A stretch of 64,000 nucleotides of DNA from JALHFZ01 sp963674625 (GCA_963674625.2 CAXXXO010000004.1:992001-1056000), one strand, 5' to 3'; shown: positions 26,365 to 34,033, counted from the first letter of the stretch. Made by a program: numbers and translations. Notes: generated by a model not told the origin, from the letters alone.

Positions 26365-26703
26365 TCAGGCCCCTCCTTTTTTTGCGTACCGCTCCGCGGT
26401 CTCCGCAGCGAGGGCCGCGACGATGGAGGGGGCTTTTTCCGCGAACTGATCCTTCATCTTCTGCCGGCCCCGAAGTCCCATGTCGGAGATCTGGGCCCCT
26501 TCCAGTTCGGCGGAGTGGCGGGCCGACTCCACGATGGCCTTGGCCTGGGCCCGGGCGGCGTTGAGACGGGCTTCCTGGTCTGCGGAGAACTTCTCCCGGG
26601 TCTCCCGAAGGAGGTCGGAAGCCTTCCGCTTTGCACCCTCCACAGAATCAGCCGCTTCATCCTCGGCGGACAGCAGGGCGGTCAGCACTTCGGCGAGATT
26701 CAT
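26365..26703 (-). CDS. V/A-type ATP synthase subunit G/H (peripheral-stalk coiled coil)
   Basis: This 112-residue protein is almost entirely one charged helix (ADSVEGAKRKASDLLRETREK, then QEARLNAARAQAKAIVESA), the form of subunit G/H that pairs with E in the peripheral stalk. Sequence identity in this family is weak, so the call rests on length, heptad-like Ala/Glu/Arg pattern and its place inside the operon between D and C. It overlaps the D stop by 4 bases. Confidence 0.85.
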   Translation of the reverse strand: MNLAEVLTALLSAEDEAADSVEGAKRKASDLLRETREKFSADQEARLNAARAQAKAIVESARHSAELEGAQISDMGLRGRQKMKDQFAEKAPSIVAALAAETAERYAKKGGA

Positions 26704-27320
26704 GATCCTTCTCCTCCTTCCTGGGCCATCTTCATGCGGATAAAATCCTCCCGCTCATTTTCCTCCAGAACGTTCCCGATCCAGGCGAGAGTTCTCTTCT
26801 GGGAGGGAATGACCACCTTCTCGAGGGCGTTCACCCTCCGGAAAGTCTTGCGGATCTGCACGGCCAGCCGGTAGACGGTGGTCTCCACTTCCGCCAGGCG
26901 GGCGATGAGGGAGAGGACCGTCCGGGCGTGAAGATAGGCGCTGTCAAGCACTCCGGAGGTACCGAGAAAAGAGTAGCATGGCTCGGGAGGTTTCTCCACG
27001 GGATCGACCTTCGGAATCTCCACTCCCATGACGGAGTGGAGGCGGAGGGTGAAATCCGTGACCTCGGGGACGGAGTGGGACAGCTCCTCCACGTTGTCGA
27101 TGCCGAGGGAGAGCCCGGCCATCTGGAGGCTGAAATAGGCCTCGGAAAAAACCTCCTCGAGGGCGCGCTGAACTTCCCGCGCCTCATCGATCTTTCCCAT
27201 GAGCTCCATGAGAAGGATGGTGCGCTTCTGCTCGAGAATATCATGCCCCTTTTCCGCCAGTTTCAGCGACGAGGCGAATTTCACCATATTTCCCCGGGTG
27301 GGGGCGATCTTCGGGCTCAT
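26700..27320 (-). CDS. atpD: V/A-type ATP synthase subunit D (central stalk)
   Basis: This is the central rotor shaft, 206 residues. The N terminus, PTRGNMVKFASSLKLAEKGHDILEQKRTILLMEL, and the C-terminal RRVNALEKVVIPSQKRTLAWI are the two family signatures and form the antiparallel coiled coil. The ATG at 27320 has GGAGG upstream; a longer reading frame to 27413 has no support. It is the first gene of the operon here, whereas D is more often near the end. Confidence 0.95.
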   Translation of the reverse strand: MSPKIAPTRGNMVKFASSLKLAEKGHDILEQKRTILLMELMGKIDEAREVQRALEEVFSEAYFSLQMAGLSLGIDNVEELSHSVPEVTDFTLRLHSVMGVEIPKVDPVEKPPEPCYSFLGTSGVLDSAYLHARTVLSLIARLAEVETTVYRLAVQIRKTFRRVNALEKVVIPSQKRTLAWIGNVLEENEREDFIRMKMAQEGGEGS

Positions 27321-27577
27321 TGTGCGTTCCTCCGTAAACCGCAGAATACGGCTGTTTTCCCGAATTGTCAAATGGCCGGAAACAGTGTTGTGGCGGGAGA
27401 GCGATAAAGTCATCCCCTGATATTCATTTCCATTGATATTTTCTCTTATCAGAGGAAAACTGTCTCATCTGAAATTAAGGGAGAATGAACTTGAAATATT
27501 TTTTTCAGACATGTCATGATAAGGTCCTTTGCAGCATTTAGCTTTACAGAAGGATCGCTGAAAAAGGAGATCGGCCT

Positions 27578-28102
27578 GTGAACGATGACGAACTGATGGA
27601 ACTCATAAAAAACGATGACGACGCAGCATTCAGGATCCTTTATGCCCGCTGGGGCAGGAGGATCATGTCCTATGCCTCCCGGGCGCTGCAGGACAGGGCG
27701 GAGGCAGAAGACGTAGTTCAGGAGACGTTTATGGCTCTCTATAAGTTCAGGAAACGGTACAAAGAAAAGGGCCGCCTCTCCTCCTTTCTGTTCAGGATTG
27801 CCGGCAATGCAGTCAGAAGCCGGTTTCGCTCCAAAAATCCCATACCGGTGGAGGACCTGGAAGATTTTGAGCCCGATCCGGTCTATGAAAATGCCGCAGA
27901 CGTGAAAATCGATATCGAAAAAGCTCTCGGTCAACTGCCTTTCCGGCAGAGAGAGGTCCTCCTTCTGGCGGTCATGGGTGATATGACCTACAAAGAAATC
28001 GGAGTTCTGACCGACAGTTCAGAGTCTGCCGTAGCCCAGAGAATATGCCGCGCACGGCGAAAACTTTACGAAATAATGGTTCCGGACAGGGAAGGTGAAT
28101 GA
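27578..28102 (+). CDS. ECF-type RNA polymerase sigma factor
   Basis: This is a 174-residue group 4 sigma factor. Region 2 (FRILYARWGRRIMSYASRALQD, then AEDVVQETFMALYKF) and region 4 (ALGQLPFRQREVLLLAVMGDMTYKEIGVLTD with a recognition helix SESAVAQRICRARRKL) are both complete. It directs RNA polymerase to a small regulon, normally including its own operon. The GTG start at 27578 has AAGGAG 8 bases upstream. The zinc anti-sigma gene starts 3 bases after the stop, the classic sigma/anti-sigma arrangement. Confidence 0.93.
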   Translation: MNDDELMELIKNDDDAAFRILYARWGRRIMSYASRALQDRAEAEDVVQETFMALYKFRKRYKEKGRLSSFLFRIAGNAVRSRFRSKNPIPVEDLEDFEPDPVYENAADVKIDIEKALGQLPFRQREVLLLAVMGDMTYKEIGVLTDSSESAVAQRICRARRKLYEIMVPDREGE

Positions 28103-28105
28103 TCG

Positions 28106-28750
28106 ATGACTGAGAAATGTGAAAGTATGGAAACGCTCATATCGAAAATGCTCGACGGAGAAATTTCAACGGACGAAAAGGAAGTCCTTTCCCGACATCA
28201 GGCGCAATGCCTGCACTGCAGGGATCTTTACGAAAAACATCTTCAATGGAGCGAATTGCTGGAGGGTTCCCAGGAGGGGCTCCAGCTGCCTGCCTGTCCC
28301 GTCGTTTCAAAAGATCCCGTACGGCTGTTTTCTCTGCCCTTCTTTCTGAAATCGGGGGCTGCGGTGACGCTTATTGTCCTGTTCTTTTACGGAGGCTTTT
28401 TGACGGGGGACAGAAGGGCGCTGAACAATATCCCTTCCTATGCCAGGGTCGGCGTGCCGGCCGTATGGACCAGGTCCTCCCCCTCCCTGGTGACGGATAC
28501 GAGACAACTATCTCCCCTTCAGGACCTTATAAGTGAATACCAGCTTCTGATAGGGGAGGAACTGGGCCAGGAGGAGGTGGACTGGCAGAAGGTGCGGATC
28601 ATGGTTGAAACCCTCGGTTCCCTGAGAACGGATCTTGAGATTCTCGCCCTTCATAAGGGCTCCATGGATGAAAGGGACCATAAAAAAGGATCTCCCCGGG
28701 AGACCTGGCAGCAGATGATGGGTATTAAAACACAGGAAAAGTCTCTTTAG
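28106..28750 (+). CDS. Membrane anti-sigma factor with zinc-finger (zf-HC2/ZAS) domain
   Basis: This is a 214-residue anti-sigma factor. The cytosolic N-terminal part holds the ZAS motif HQAQCLHC (His-x3-Cys-x2-Cys) that grips the sigma factor. A single membrane span (GAAVTLIVLFFYGGFL, about residues 88-104) follows, then an extracytoplasmic domain of about 100 residues with no recognised family. It keeps the adjacent ECF sigma factor inactive until a signal arrives, through either proteolysis or a conformational change. It lies between the sigma factor and a secreted protein gene, all on one transcript. Confidence 0.85.
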   Translation: MTEKCESMETLISKMLDGEISTDEKEVLSRHQAQCLHCRDLYEKHLQWSELLEGSQEGLQLPACPVVSKDPVRLFSLPFFLKSGAAVTLIVLFFYGGFLTGDRRALNNIPSYARVGVPAVWTRSSPSLVTDTRQLSPLQDLISEYQLLIGEELGQEEVDWQKVRIMVETLGSLRTDLEILALHKGSMDERDHKKGSPRETWQQMMGIKTQEKSL

Positions 28751-28773
28751 AGCTTTTCGGAAGGAGGAGGAGC

Positions 28774-29532
28774 ATGACAAGTAAAAAAGCAGCTGTTTGT
28801 CTGGTTGGATTGCTGGCCGTAATTGCGGTGTTTGGAAGCGTTCCTGCCAGGGCGGAGGAAGGGCAGTCCGTTGTAACGAGGAGCATGGTCCAGGCAATGA
28901 TGAATGAAGGCATACAAGAGGATGCAGCGAAGAGGATTGCGGAGAACAACAGGTTTATGGTTCAGATGTGTGTCGACGTGCTTGAGCAGGAGCAGGAGCA
29001 GACGAAACTTCAGGAGAAGACTCAGGACCGCCTGCAGACGAGGGAAAACATGGAAGAAAGGGTGGGTTCCGCCTTCGGGAGAGCCATGGCTGCCAGCAGC
29101 AAAAAGCAGGGGGAGGAGAAAGCCTTTCAGGCCGGAATGGCCATGTTTTCAGCCGTCAGAAGAGGCTTGTCCCCTGAAGGTGCAGCTTCTTCCGTCGAAA
29201 TACTCTCAGAAAACGAGTATGAAGTTGAGAAGATGTACAGAGTGATGATGAGGCTTACGGAAGAGAAGAAAAATTCAGCGGACTGCGATGAAGAGTGTCT
29301 TATGACCCGCCTGCGGACCATGGCCCGGAGCAGGCTGTCCGTAACTGAAATGGAGAAGGGATTGGCCAGGCAGACACGTTCGGGAGACGGCACCGGCCAG
29401 GGCGGTTCCAAAGCGTCCGGACAGCAGTCAGGACAAGGTCAGGGGGGAAGCGGCGGCGGATCGGGCGGAGGCGGTCAGTCCGGCAACGGCGGCGGCTCTT
29501 CAGGAGGCGGAGGGAACGGCAAGGGCAAATAG
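28774..29532 (+). CDS. Secreted helical protein with Gly/Ser/Gln-rich tail, in sigma factor operon
   Basis: I do not recognise the family. The 252-residue product has a signal peptide (VCLVGLLAVIAVFGSVPARA), then a Glu/Gln/Met-rich helical part (residues about 30-200, for example LEQEQEQTKLQEKTQDRLQ) with a CDEEC cysteine pair. It ends in about 45 residues of Gly, Ser, Gln and Asn, a flexible or surface-exposed tail. AAGGAGGAG lies before the ATG. As third gene of the ECF operon it may be the extracytoplasmic partner of the anti-sigma factor or the operon's main output; which of these is not decided by sequence. Confidence 0.65.
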   Translation: MTSKKAAVCLVGLLAVIAVFGSVPARAEEGQSVVTRSMVQAMMNEGIQEDAAKRIAENNRFMVQMCVDVLEQEQEQTKLQEKTQDRLQTRENMEERVGSAFGRAMAASSKKQGEEKAFQAGMAMFSAVRRGLSPEGAASSVEILSENEYEVEKMYRVMMRLTEEKKNSADCDEECLMTRLRTMARSRLSVTEMEKGLARQTRSGDGTGQGGSKASGQQSGQGQGGSGGGSGGGGQSGNGGGSSGGGGNGKGK

Positions 29533-29544
29533 GCTTTTTTCCTG

Positions 29545-29600
29545 ACCCCGATATGAAAACGGGACCTTCCTGCAGGAAGGTCCCGTTTTCATATCGGGGT
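29545..29600. terminator. 56-bp perfect palindrome ending the sigma factor operon
   Basis: ACCCCGATATGAAAACGGGA starts a 26-bp arm (29545-29570) that is followed by TGCA and its exact inverse (29575-29600). It lies 12 bases after the operon's last stop. No T-run follows, so termination may be only partial or need Rho. Confidence 0.7.
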
Positions 29601-29638
29601 GAAATGATCACCGGTTCACAATATGCGTTTTTTTGTGA

Positions 29639-29667
29639 TTGACAGGGGACCTCCTGTAAATTATACT
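29639..29667 (+). promoter_or_regulatory. Consensus promoter of mazEF
   Basis: TTGACA (29639-29644) and TATACT (29662-29667) are 17 bp apart, 42 bases before mazE. An imperfect inverted repeat, CAGGGGACCTCCTG, sits in the spacer and could be the operator for the usual MazE or MazEF autorepression. Confidence 0.75.
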
Positions 29668-29708
29668 TTTATATAATTTATTATTCAAGAAAAACGGGAG
29701 GAGAAAAA

Positions 29709-29960
29709 ATGAGTGTGACAACCCTTCGCAAAGTGGGAGGCTCGGTGATGCTGACGATCTCCCCGGCCCTTCTGGCACAGCTCGACCTCGGGCCGGATTC
29801 TTCCGTCCGGTTAACCCTTGAGGAGGGACGGCTCGTCATCGAACCCCATCGTCCGAAATATACCCTGTCCGATCTTCTCGCCGCTTCTGATTTTTCTTCC
29901 CGGGAGGAAGAAGATCAGGAATGGCTTGACGCCCCTGCGGCCGGAAGGGAACTGCTGTGA
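29709..29960 (+). CDS. mazE: MazE-type antitoxin (AbrB/SpoVT fold)
   Basis: This 83-residue antitoxin has an N-terminal swapped-hairpin DNA-binding domain (TLRKVGGSVMLTISPALLAQLDLGPDSSVRL) and an acidic, disordered C-terminal half (SSREEEDQEWLDA) that would fill the toxin's RNA groove. It represses its own promoter in known systems. The stop overlaps the toxin start (GTGA), giving tight coupling. GGGAGGAG lies before the ATG. Confidence 0.9.
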   Translation: MSVTTLRKVGGSVMLTISPALLAQLDLGPDSSVRLTLEEGRLVIEPHRPKYTLSDLLAASDFSSREEEDQEWLDAPAAGRELL

Positions 29961-30283
29961 AGCGCGGCGACATCTATTCGGTCTCGCTGGATCCTGCCTC
30001 CGGCCACGAGCAGAAGGGATTTCGTCCGGTGCTCATCCTTTCCCCCGAGGAATTCAACACAGTGACGGGCGTGCCCGTCGTGCTGCCGATCACGTCCGGA
30101 GGAGAGTTTGCCCGGAGAAACGGCTTCGCGGTGATTCTTTCGGGAACGAAGACGACGGGAATCATCCGGTGCGATCAGCCCCGCTCTCTCGACCTCGGAA
30201 CCAGGAGGGGGAAAAAGATCGGGGAAGTCCCGCCGGAAATTATGAACGAGGTTATGGCGAAGGTCCTCACGATTTTCGAGTAA
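29957..30283 (+). CDS. mazF: MazF/PemK-type endoribonuclease toxin
   Basis: This is a 108-residue mRNA interferase. KRGDIYSVSLDPASGHEQKGFRPVLILSP holds the family's conserved Gly-Asp start and the catalytic Arg region. VPVVLPITSGG and TTGIIRCDQPRSLDL, with the conserved Thr and the D-Q pair, complete the SH3-like barrel. It cleaves mRNA at short motifs when the antitoxin is degraded. It starts with GTG overlapping the mazE stop. All catalytic positions look intact. Confidence 0.92.
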   Translation: MKRGDIYSVSLDPASGHEQKGFRPVLILSPEEFNTVTGVPVVLPITSGGEFARRNGFAVILSGTKTTGIIRCDQPRSLDLGTRRGKKIGEVPPEIMNEVMAKVLTIFE

Positions 30284-30411
30284 AATCTGTCAGGGGTGAA
30301 CATCACCAGCCTTGCTGCCCCATACTTGTAGCTGTCCTCTTCGCCGGGAAGGCTCGGTGAGCATACCGCGCGGCCTCGAAAACCAATACGAATCTTACGG
30401 GAGGAAGGTCG

Positions 30412-30630
30412 ATGAACGAGCTGGTTTGTTACTGTTTTGACTACACCGCAGCCGACATCGAAAGGGACGTTCGGCTGAACGGCAGGTCTACCATACTGGA
30501 ATGTATCCTCACAGAGGAAAAGGCCGGCAAATGCCAGTGCGCCGTTAAAAATCCGAGGGGACGCTGATGCGCCGGTGATGTCCGCCAGTTGGCGGACAAG
30601 GTACTGGCCAGTCTCGAAATCTCCGGGTAG
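30412..30630 (+). CDS. Small CopZ/BFD-like [2Fe-2S] selenoprotein, UGA read as Sec52
   Basis: This 72-residue protein starts at the ATG at 30412 (GGGAGGAAGG 3 bases upstream) and ends at TAG 30628-30630, with an in-frame TGA at 30565-30567. The N-terminal part reads VCYCFDYTAADIERDV, then GKCQCAVKNPRGR, TGA, CAGDVRQLADKVLASLEI. Cys6, Cys8, Cys41 and Cys43 look like Fe-S ligands, and relatives carry Cys (sometimes Sec, to my recollection) where the UGA lies. A hairpin TGTCCGCC-AGTT-GGCGGACA at 30579-30598 puts its loop 20-23 bases after the UGA, within the range of bacterial SECIS elements. The coding pattern continues cleanly past the UGA. It is probably an iron-sulfur or metal-delivery protein; its partner is unknown. 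Confidence 0.8.
30579..30598 (+). promoter_or_regulatory. Candidate bacterial SECIS hairpin
   Basis: An 8-bp perfect stem with the loop AGTT directly follows the in-frame TGA at 30565-30567 (loop G 21 bases downstream). The loop holds a G followed by T, like known SelB-binding loops. It lies inside the coding region, as bacterial SECIS elements do. Confidence 0.65.
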
Positions 30631-30687
30631 GACTGGCCGTATACGTGGGTCCCGGATTGGCGAGGATGGAGGAAGAAAAAAGATATC

Positions 30688-30737
30688 TTAAGGTATGCCT
30701 TAAAAATATTGACATCCTCATGGTAATCTTATATACT
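30688..30737 (+). promoter_or_regulatory. Promoter and possible operator of the umuD-like/umuC pair
   Basis: TTGACA (30709-30714) and TATACT (30732-30737) are 17 bp apart, 61 bases before the first gene. Directly upstream is the inverted repeat TTAAGGTATGCCTTAA (30688-30703). It is a candidate repressor or activator site; it does not match the E. coli or Bacillus LexA consensus. Confidence 0.65.
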
Positions 30738-30798
30738 CTCCTGAGAAAACTGTGTGTAATCTAAATATCATCCAGTTATCAAAAGGAGAGTGTTTTTA

Positions 30799-31074
30799 AT
30801 GGCTGTCCATCTGACCAGGAGCAACGAGATTCAGAGCAGTTCCGCCGCCCGTCTTCTGGATATGCTCCTTCCCAGGCCTTCCTCCACCTTCCTGCTCCGA
30901 AGCGCCGACGCCCCCGGATCCATCCTCGTGGTGGACCGGGCCGTTCCCCCCACCGAGGGGAGAAAGGCGATTCTCTCCACCGAAAAAGGGCTGAGACTGG
31001 CCACCCTGGGCACCCGGTTCGACTCCTCCCGGGTGTGGGGCGTGGTGACATGGGTTATCCGGGATCCGGCCTGA
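30799..31074 (+). CDS. UmuD-like protein lacking the Ser-Lys catalytic site
   Basis: This 91-residue protein resembles the C-terminal (UmuD') domain of the S24 family: PSSTFLLRSAD, APGSILVVDRAVPP and RVWGVVTWVIRD match the conserved strands. The stretch that should hold the nucleophile Ser (SGDSM and the loop after it) is missing, and Leu occupies the place of the catalytic Lys. It therefore cannot self-cleave and has only a short N-terminal arm. It may work directly as a UmuD'-like accessory of the adjacent polymerase, whose start overlaps its end. The ATG at 30799 has AAAGGAGAG 8 bases upstream. Confidence 0.72.
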   Translation: MAVHLTRSNEIQSSSAARLLDMLLPRPSSTFLLRSADAPGSILVVDRAVPPTEGRKAILSTEKGLRLATLGTRFDSSRVWGVVTWVIRDPA

Positions 31075-32342
31075 GACAAAGCGACCGGCTGCTCGCCCTC
31101 TGCGACTGCAACAACTTCTTCGTCTCCTGCGAGCGGCTCTTCCGCCCCGATCTCGACGGGCGGCCCGTGGTGGTCCTCTCGAGCAACGACGGAATCGTCA
31201 TCGCCCGGTCAAACGAGGTCAAGGCCCTGGGGGTGAAGATGGGGGAGCCCTTTTTCCGGGTCCGGCCCCTTCTCGAGCAGCACGGCACCGCTGTATTTTC
31301 CAGCAATTTTCAGCTCTACGAGGAGGTCTCCTCCCGGGTGATGGCCGTGCTGGAGAGGTTTACCCCTTCCATGGAGGTCTATTCCGTCGACGAGGCCTTT
31401 ATCGAACTTCCCCCTTCGGGGATGGACGATCCCTTCCGCTGGGGGGCGGACCTCCGGGCCACGGTCCTGCGGGAGACTGGGATCCCCCTCTCCGTCGGCA
31501 TAGCCCCCACGAAAACTCTGGCGAAGCTGGGGGCGGAGCGGGCCAAGAAGGACAGGGCGAAGGAGGGGGTCCGTACCCTCCTGCCGGGCGAGGACAGGAC
31601 CGATTTTCTCTCGGCCTTCGCCGTGGACGATGTCTGGGGCATCGGCCGCCGGTGGGGGGATGCCCTCAAGAAGCGGGGGATCACCACGGCCCTCCGCCTC
31701 CGGGACGCGAAGGACGACTGGGTGGAGAAGCGTCTCGGCGTCCGGGGACTGCGCACGGTCTGGGAACTACGGGAGATCCGCTGCCTTGCCATCGAGGAGG
31801 CGGAGAAGCCCCAGAAATCCATTCAGTCCTCCCGGACCTTCGCCCTTCCGCTGAGAGACTTTCCCCCCCTGGCCGAGGCGGTGACGGAGTTCGCCCTCAC
31901 GGCGGCCCGCAGGCTCAGGGCCCAGAAATCCCGGACCTCCCTGCTGACCGTCCATATCGGCACGAGCCGCTTCCACGATCCATGGTACGGAAGGACGGCG
32001 GAAATTCCCCTCGGCATGCCCACGGACAGCGACGGAAGGATCCTCCGTTCCGCCGCGGAGGGGCTTCGGCTGATCTACCGGGAGGGGTACGACTTCGTCC
32101 GGGGAGAGGTCACCCTGCTGGAGCTCTCCTCGGGGGAGACATTTCAGCTGGGGCTCTTCGACCGGCCCGACGACCCCTCGGCGGCCATTTCCCGGGTGGC
32201 GGACCGGCTCAACCGGGAAGCGGGCCGTCAGCTCCTCCGCCCCGCCCTCCTTCTGGGGGAGAAGGAATGGCGCCCCCGGCGGGACAGCCATTCGGGGGTG
32301 CGCCTCGAGGATCTATCGAGCCTGCCGGTCCTCTCCCCGTGA
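31050..32342 (+). CDS. umuC: Y-family DNA polymerase, UmuC-like (Pol V catalytic subunit)
   Basis: This is a translesion polymerase of about 430 residues. The first catalytic block is LCDCNNFFVSCERLFRPDL, with YSVDEAFIEL as the second acidic pair. GIAPTKTLAKLGAERAK and VWGIGRRWGDALKKRGI (helix-hairpin-helix) follow, then a little-finger domain and the UmuC-type C-terminal part. It copies damaged DNA with low fidelity. The start is uncertain: the ATG at 31050 overlaps the umuD-like gene by 25 bases, which suggests translational coupling; a GTG at 31035 is possible. The active-site residues are intact. Confidence 0.9.
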   Translation: MGYPGSGLRQSDRLLALCDCNNFFVSCERLFRPDLDGRPVVVLSSNDGIVIARSNEVKALGVKMGEPFFRVRPLLEQHGTAVFSSNFQLYEEVSSRVMAVLERFTPSMEVYSVDEAFIELPPSGMDDPFRWGADLRATVLRETGIPLSVGIAPTKTLAKLGAERAKKDRAKEGVRTLLPGEDRTDFLSAFAVDDVWGIGRRWGDALKKRGITTALRLRDAKDDWVEKRLGVRGLRTVWELREIRCLAIEEAEKPQKSIQSSRTFALPLRDFPPLAEAVTEFALTAARRLRAQKSRTSLLTVHIGTSRFHDPWYGRTAEIPLGMPTDSDGRILRSAAEGLRLIYREGYDFVRGEVTLLELSSGETFQLGLFDRPDDPSAAISRVADRLNREAGRQLLRPALLLGEKEWRPRRDSHSGVRLEDLSSLPVLSP

Positions 32343-32412
32343 ACGGAAACGCTCCCTGAGGCTATAATGGAGACGGCAATTCGGCACCTATCTTTCTTCA
32401 GGGAGAGTACCC

Positions 32413-33975
32413 ATGAACAGTCTGCTCATCACCGGAGGAACCCTCTGGAACGGAAGCGCCTTTCTTCAGAAAAACGCTCTTCTTCTCTCCGGCGGCCTCA
32501 TCGCCGCCGCCGGCCCCGAGGAGGAAGTCCGCTCCGCCGCCGGCCCCTCCTGCCGGGAGCTTCGCCTGGAAGGGGAAGCGGTCCTTCCGGGCATCACGGA
32601 CAGCCATATCCACCTCACCACCTGGGCGAAACAGAAAACCCTTCTCGACCTCTCGTCCGCCCGCTCCCTTTCCGGGGTCCTTTCCCTCGTGAAGGGCGCG
32701 GCGGAAGAACTTCCCCCCGACAGGTGGATCCGGGGGTGGAACTACAACGACTCCCACTGGTCCGAAGGCCGCTCCGTAACGAAGAGCGACCTCGACGGAC
32801 TGGGCCTTCCAAATCCGATTCTTCTACAGCGGGTGTGCACCCATGTCAACGCGGCGGACAGCAGGGCCCTGGCCCTTTCGGGCATCGAGAGCGAAACGGG
32901 GGTGCTCCTCGAACGGGAGGGCATCCCCGCCCTCCGGGCCATGGAAAAAAACGTCTTCTCCCGCCCGGCCCTCCGCAGCGCCCTGAAAAAGGCCTGCTTC
33001 GAGCTGGCCTCCCGGGGGATCACCTGCGCCCACCCCTGCGGCGCTCTGGATTACGGCATGGAGGAGGACCTCGCCCTCTATATGGACCTCCGACGAGAGG
33101 GATCCCTTCCTCTCCGCATCTTCAGCTACCATGATGCTCTTCCGTGCCCCACCCTGCCCACCGGCTTCGGCGACGGCTGGATCCATTACCAGGGCCTCAA
33201 GATCTTTCTTGACGGCAGCCTCGGAGGACGGACCGCCGCCCTCACCTCCCCCTATAAAGACGACGAATTCGAGGAGGGGCGGCTCAACTGGACGAACGAA
33301 GAGGTCTACGAAAAGATGCGGGCCGCCCGGGAGAGGGGAATCCAGACCCTGCTCCACGCCATAGGCGACCGGGCCCTCGACCAGGGGCTTCAGTGCATCG
33401 AGCGCCTTGACGAAGAGTTCGGACCGCCCCGCCTGAGGGACAGGATCAACCATCTCATGGTCTGCCGTCCCGACCAGCGAAGACGGCTGGCCGCCCTCAA
33501 GCTTTTCTGCGACATCCAGCCCGCCTTCGTCCCCAGCGATCTGAACATGGCCGAGAGCCGCCTGGGGAGGGAGCGCATGCCCTGGGCCTATCGCTGGAGG
33601 TCCCTCTGGAAGAAGGGGCTCCTCCTCTCCGCATCGAGCGACGCTCCCGTGGAGTCGGTCAACCCCTGGCGGGCCCTCCGGGACCTGATGGAACGCTCAT
33701 CCCGAAATGGAGAGGTGACCCTCGCTCCCGAAGAGCGTCTTACCCTCGGGGAGGGCATCCCCCTCTTCACGTCGAACCCCGCCCGGGCCATAGGTCAGGA
33801 GGACCGCCTCGGCCGTCTCGCTCCGGGCTTCTGCGCCGACCTGGTGGTCCTCGACCGGGATATTTCGGCCGCTTCATCGGGAGAAGAGGTCGCCGCAGTT
33901 GAGCCCCGGTACGTCTTTGCCGGAGGAATTCTCTCCCGGGGAGAGATCGGCGATTGGCCCCGCTTCGAGGGGTGA
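32413..33975 (+). CDS. Amidohydrolase family protein (YtcJ-like)
   Basis: This 520-residue metal-dependent hydrolase belongs to the COG1574/YtcJ group. His65 and His67 in DSHIHLTTW are metal ligands. GLKIFLDGSLGGRTAALTSPY, LLHAIGDRALDQGL and LSASSDAPVESVNPW are the family's later signatures, with the metal-binding Asp in the last. It is cytosolic; no signal peptide is seen. Substrates of the group are mostly unknown amides or cyclic compounds. It is a single gene ended by the hairpin at 33999-34033. Confidence 0.88.
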   Translation: MNSLLITGGTLWNGSAFLQKNALLLSGGLIAAAGPEEEVRSAAGPSCRELRLEGEAVLPGITDSHIHLTTWAKQKTLLDLSSARSLSGVLSLVKGAAEELPPDRWIRGWNYNDSHWSEGRSVTKSDLDGLGLPNPILLQRVCTHVNAADSRALALSGIESETGVLLEREGIPALRAMEKNVFSRPALRSALKKACFELASRGITCAHPCGALDYGMEEDLALYMDLRREGSLPLRIFSYHDALPCPTLPTGFGDGWIHYQGLKIFLDGSLGGRTAALTSPYKDDEFEEGRLNWTNEEVYEKMRAARERGIQTLLHAIGDRALDQGLQCIERLDEEFGPPRLRDRINHLMVCRPDQRRRLAALKLFCDIQPAFVPSDLNMAESRLGRERMPWAYRWRSLWKKGLLLSASSDAPVESVNPWRALRDLMERSSRNGEVTLAPEERLTLGEGIPLFTSNPARAIGQEDRLGRLAPGFCADLVVLDRDISAASSGEEVAAVEPRYVFAGGILSRGEIGDWPRFEG

Positions 33976-33998
33976 CCGCAGAAGAGGGCCGACGGATA

Positions 33999-34033
33999 AA
34001 GGGGGACTGAGTGAAAATTCTTCAGTCCCCCTT
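33999..34033 (+). terminator. Terminator after the amidohydrolase gene
   Basis: Arms AAGGGGGACTGA (33999-34010) and TCAGTCCCCCTT (34022-34033) enclose an 11-base loop and are followed by a T-containing stretch, 24 bases after the stop. Confidence 0.8.

Noticed and set aside
27487..27515. An ECF-type autoregulatory promoter (GAACTT ... GTC) before the sigma factor gene
   Set aside because: The spacing between the two boxes is about 20 bp, too long for typical ECF promoters; no second site supports it.
29440..29532. Short G-rich tandem repeats as a CRISPR or minisatellite array
   Set aside because: They are the coding sequence of the Gly/Ser/Gln tail of a secreted protein, in frame and with irregular units.
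29545..29600. Long perfect inverted repeats (also 6493-6543, 13756-13787, 18686-18730) as insertion-sequence ends
   Set aside because: Each is a single hairpin with a short loop just after a stop codon or between convergent genes; no transposase or target duplication is present.
30284..30411. A riboswitch or tRNA-like RNA in the gap between mazF and the selenoprotein gene
   Set aside because: Small hairpins are visible (for example GGTGA-ACA-TCACC), but I see no known riboswitch core, tRNA arms or terminator.
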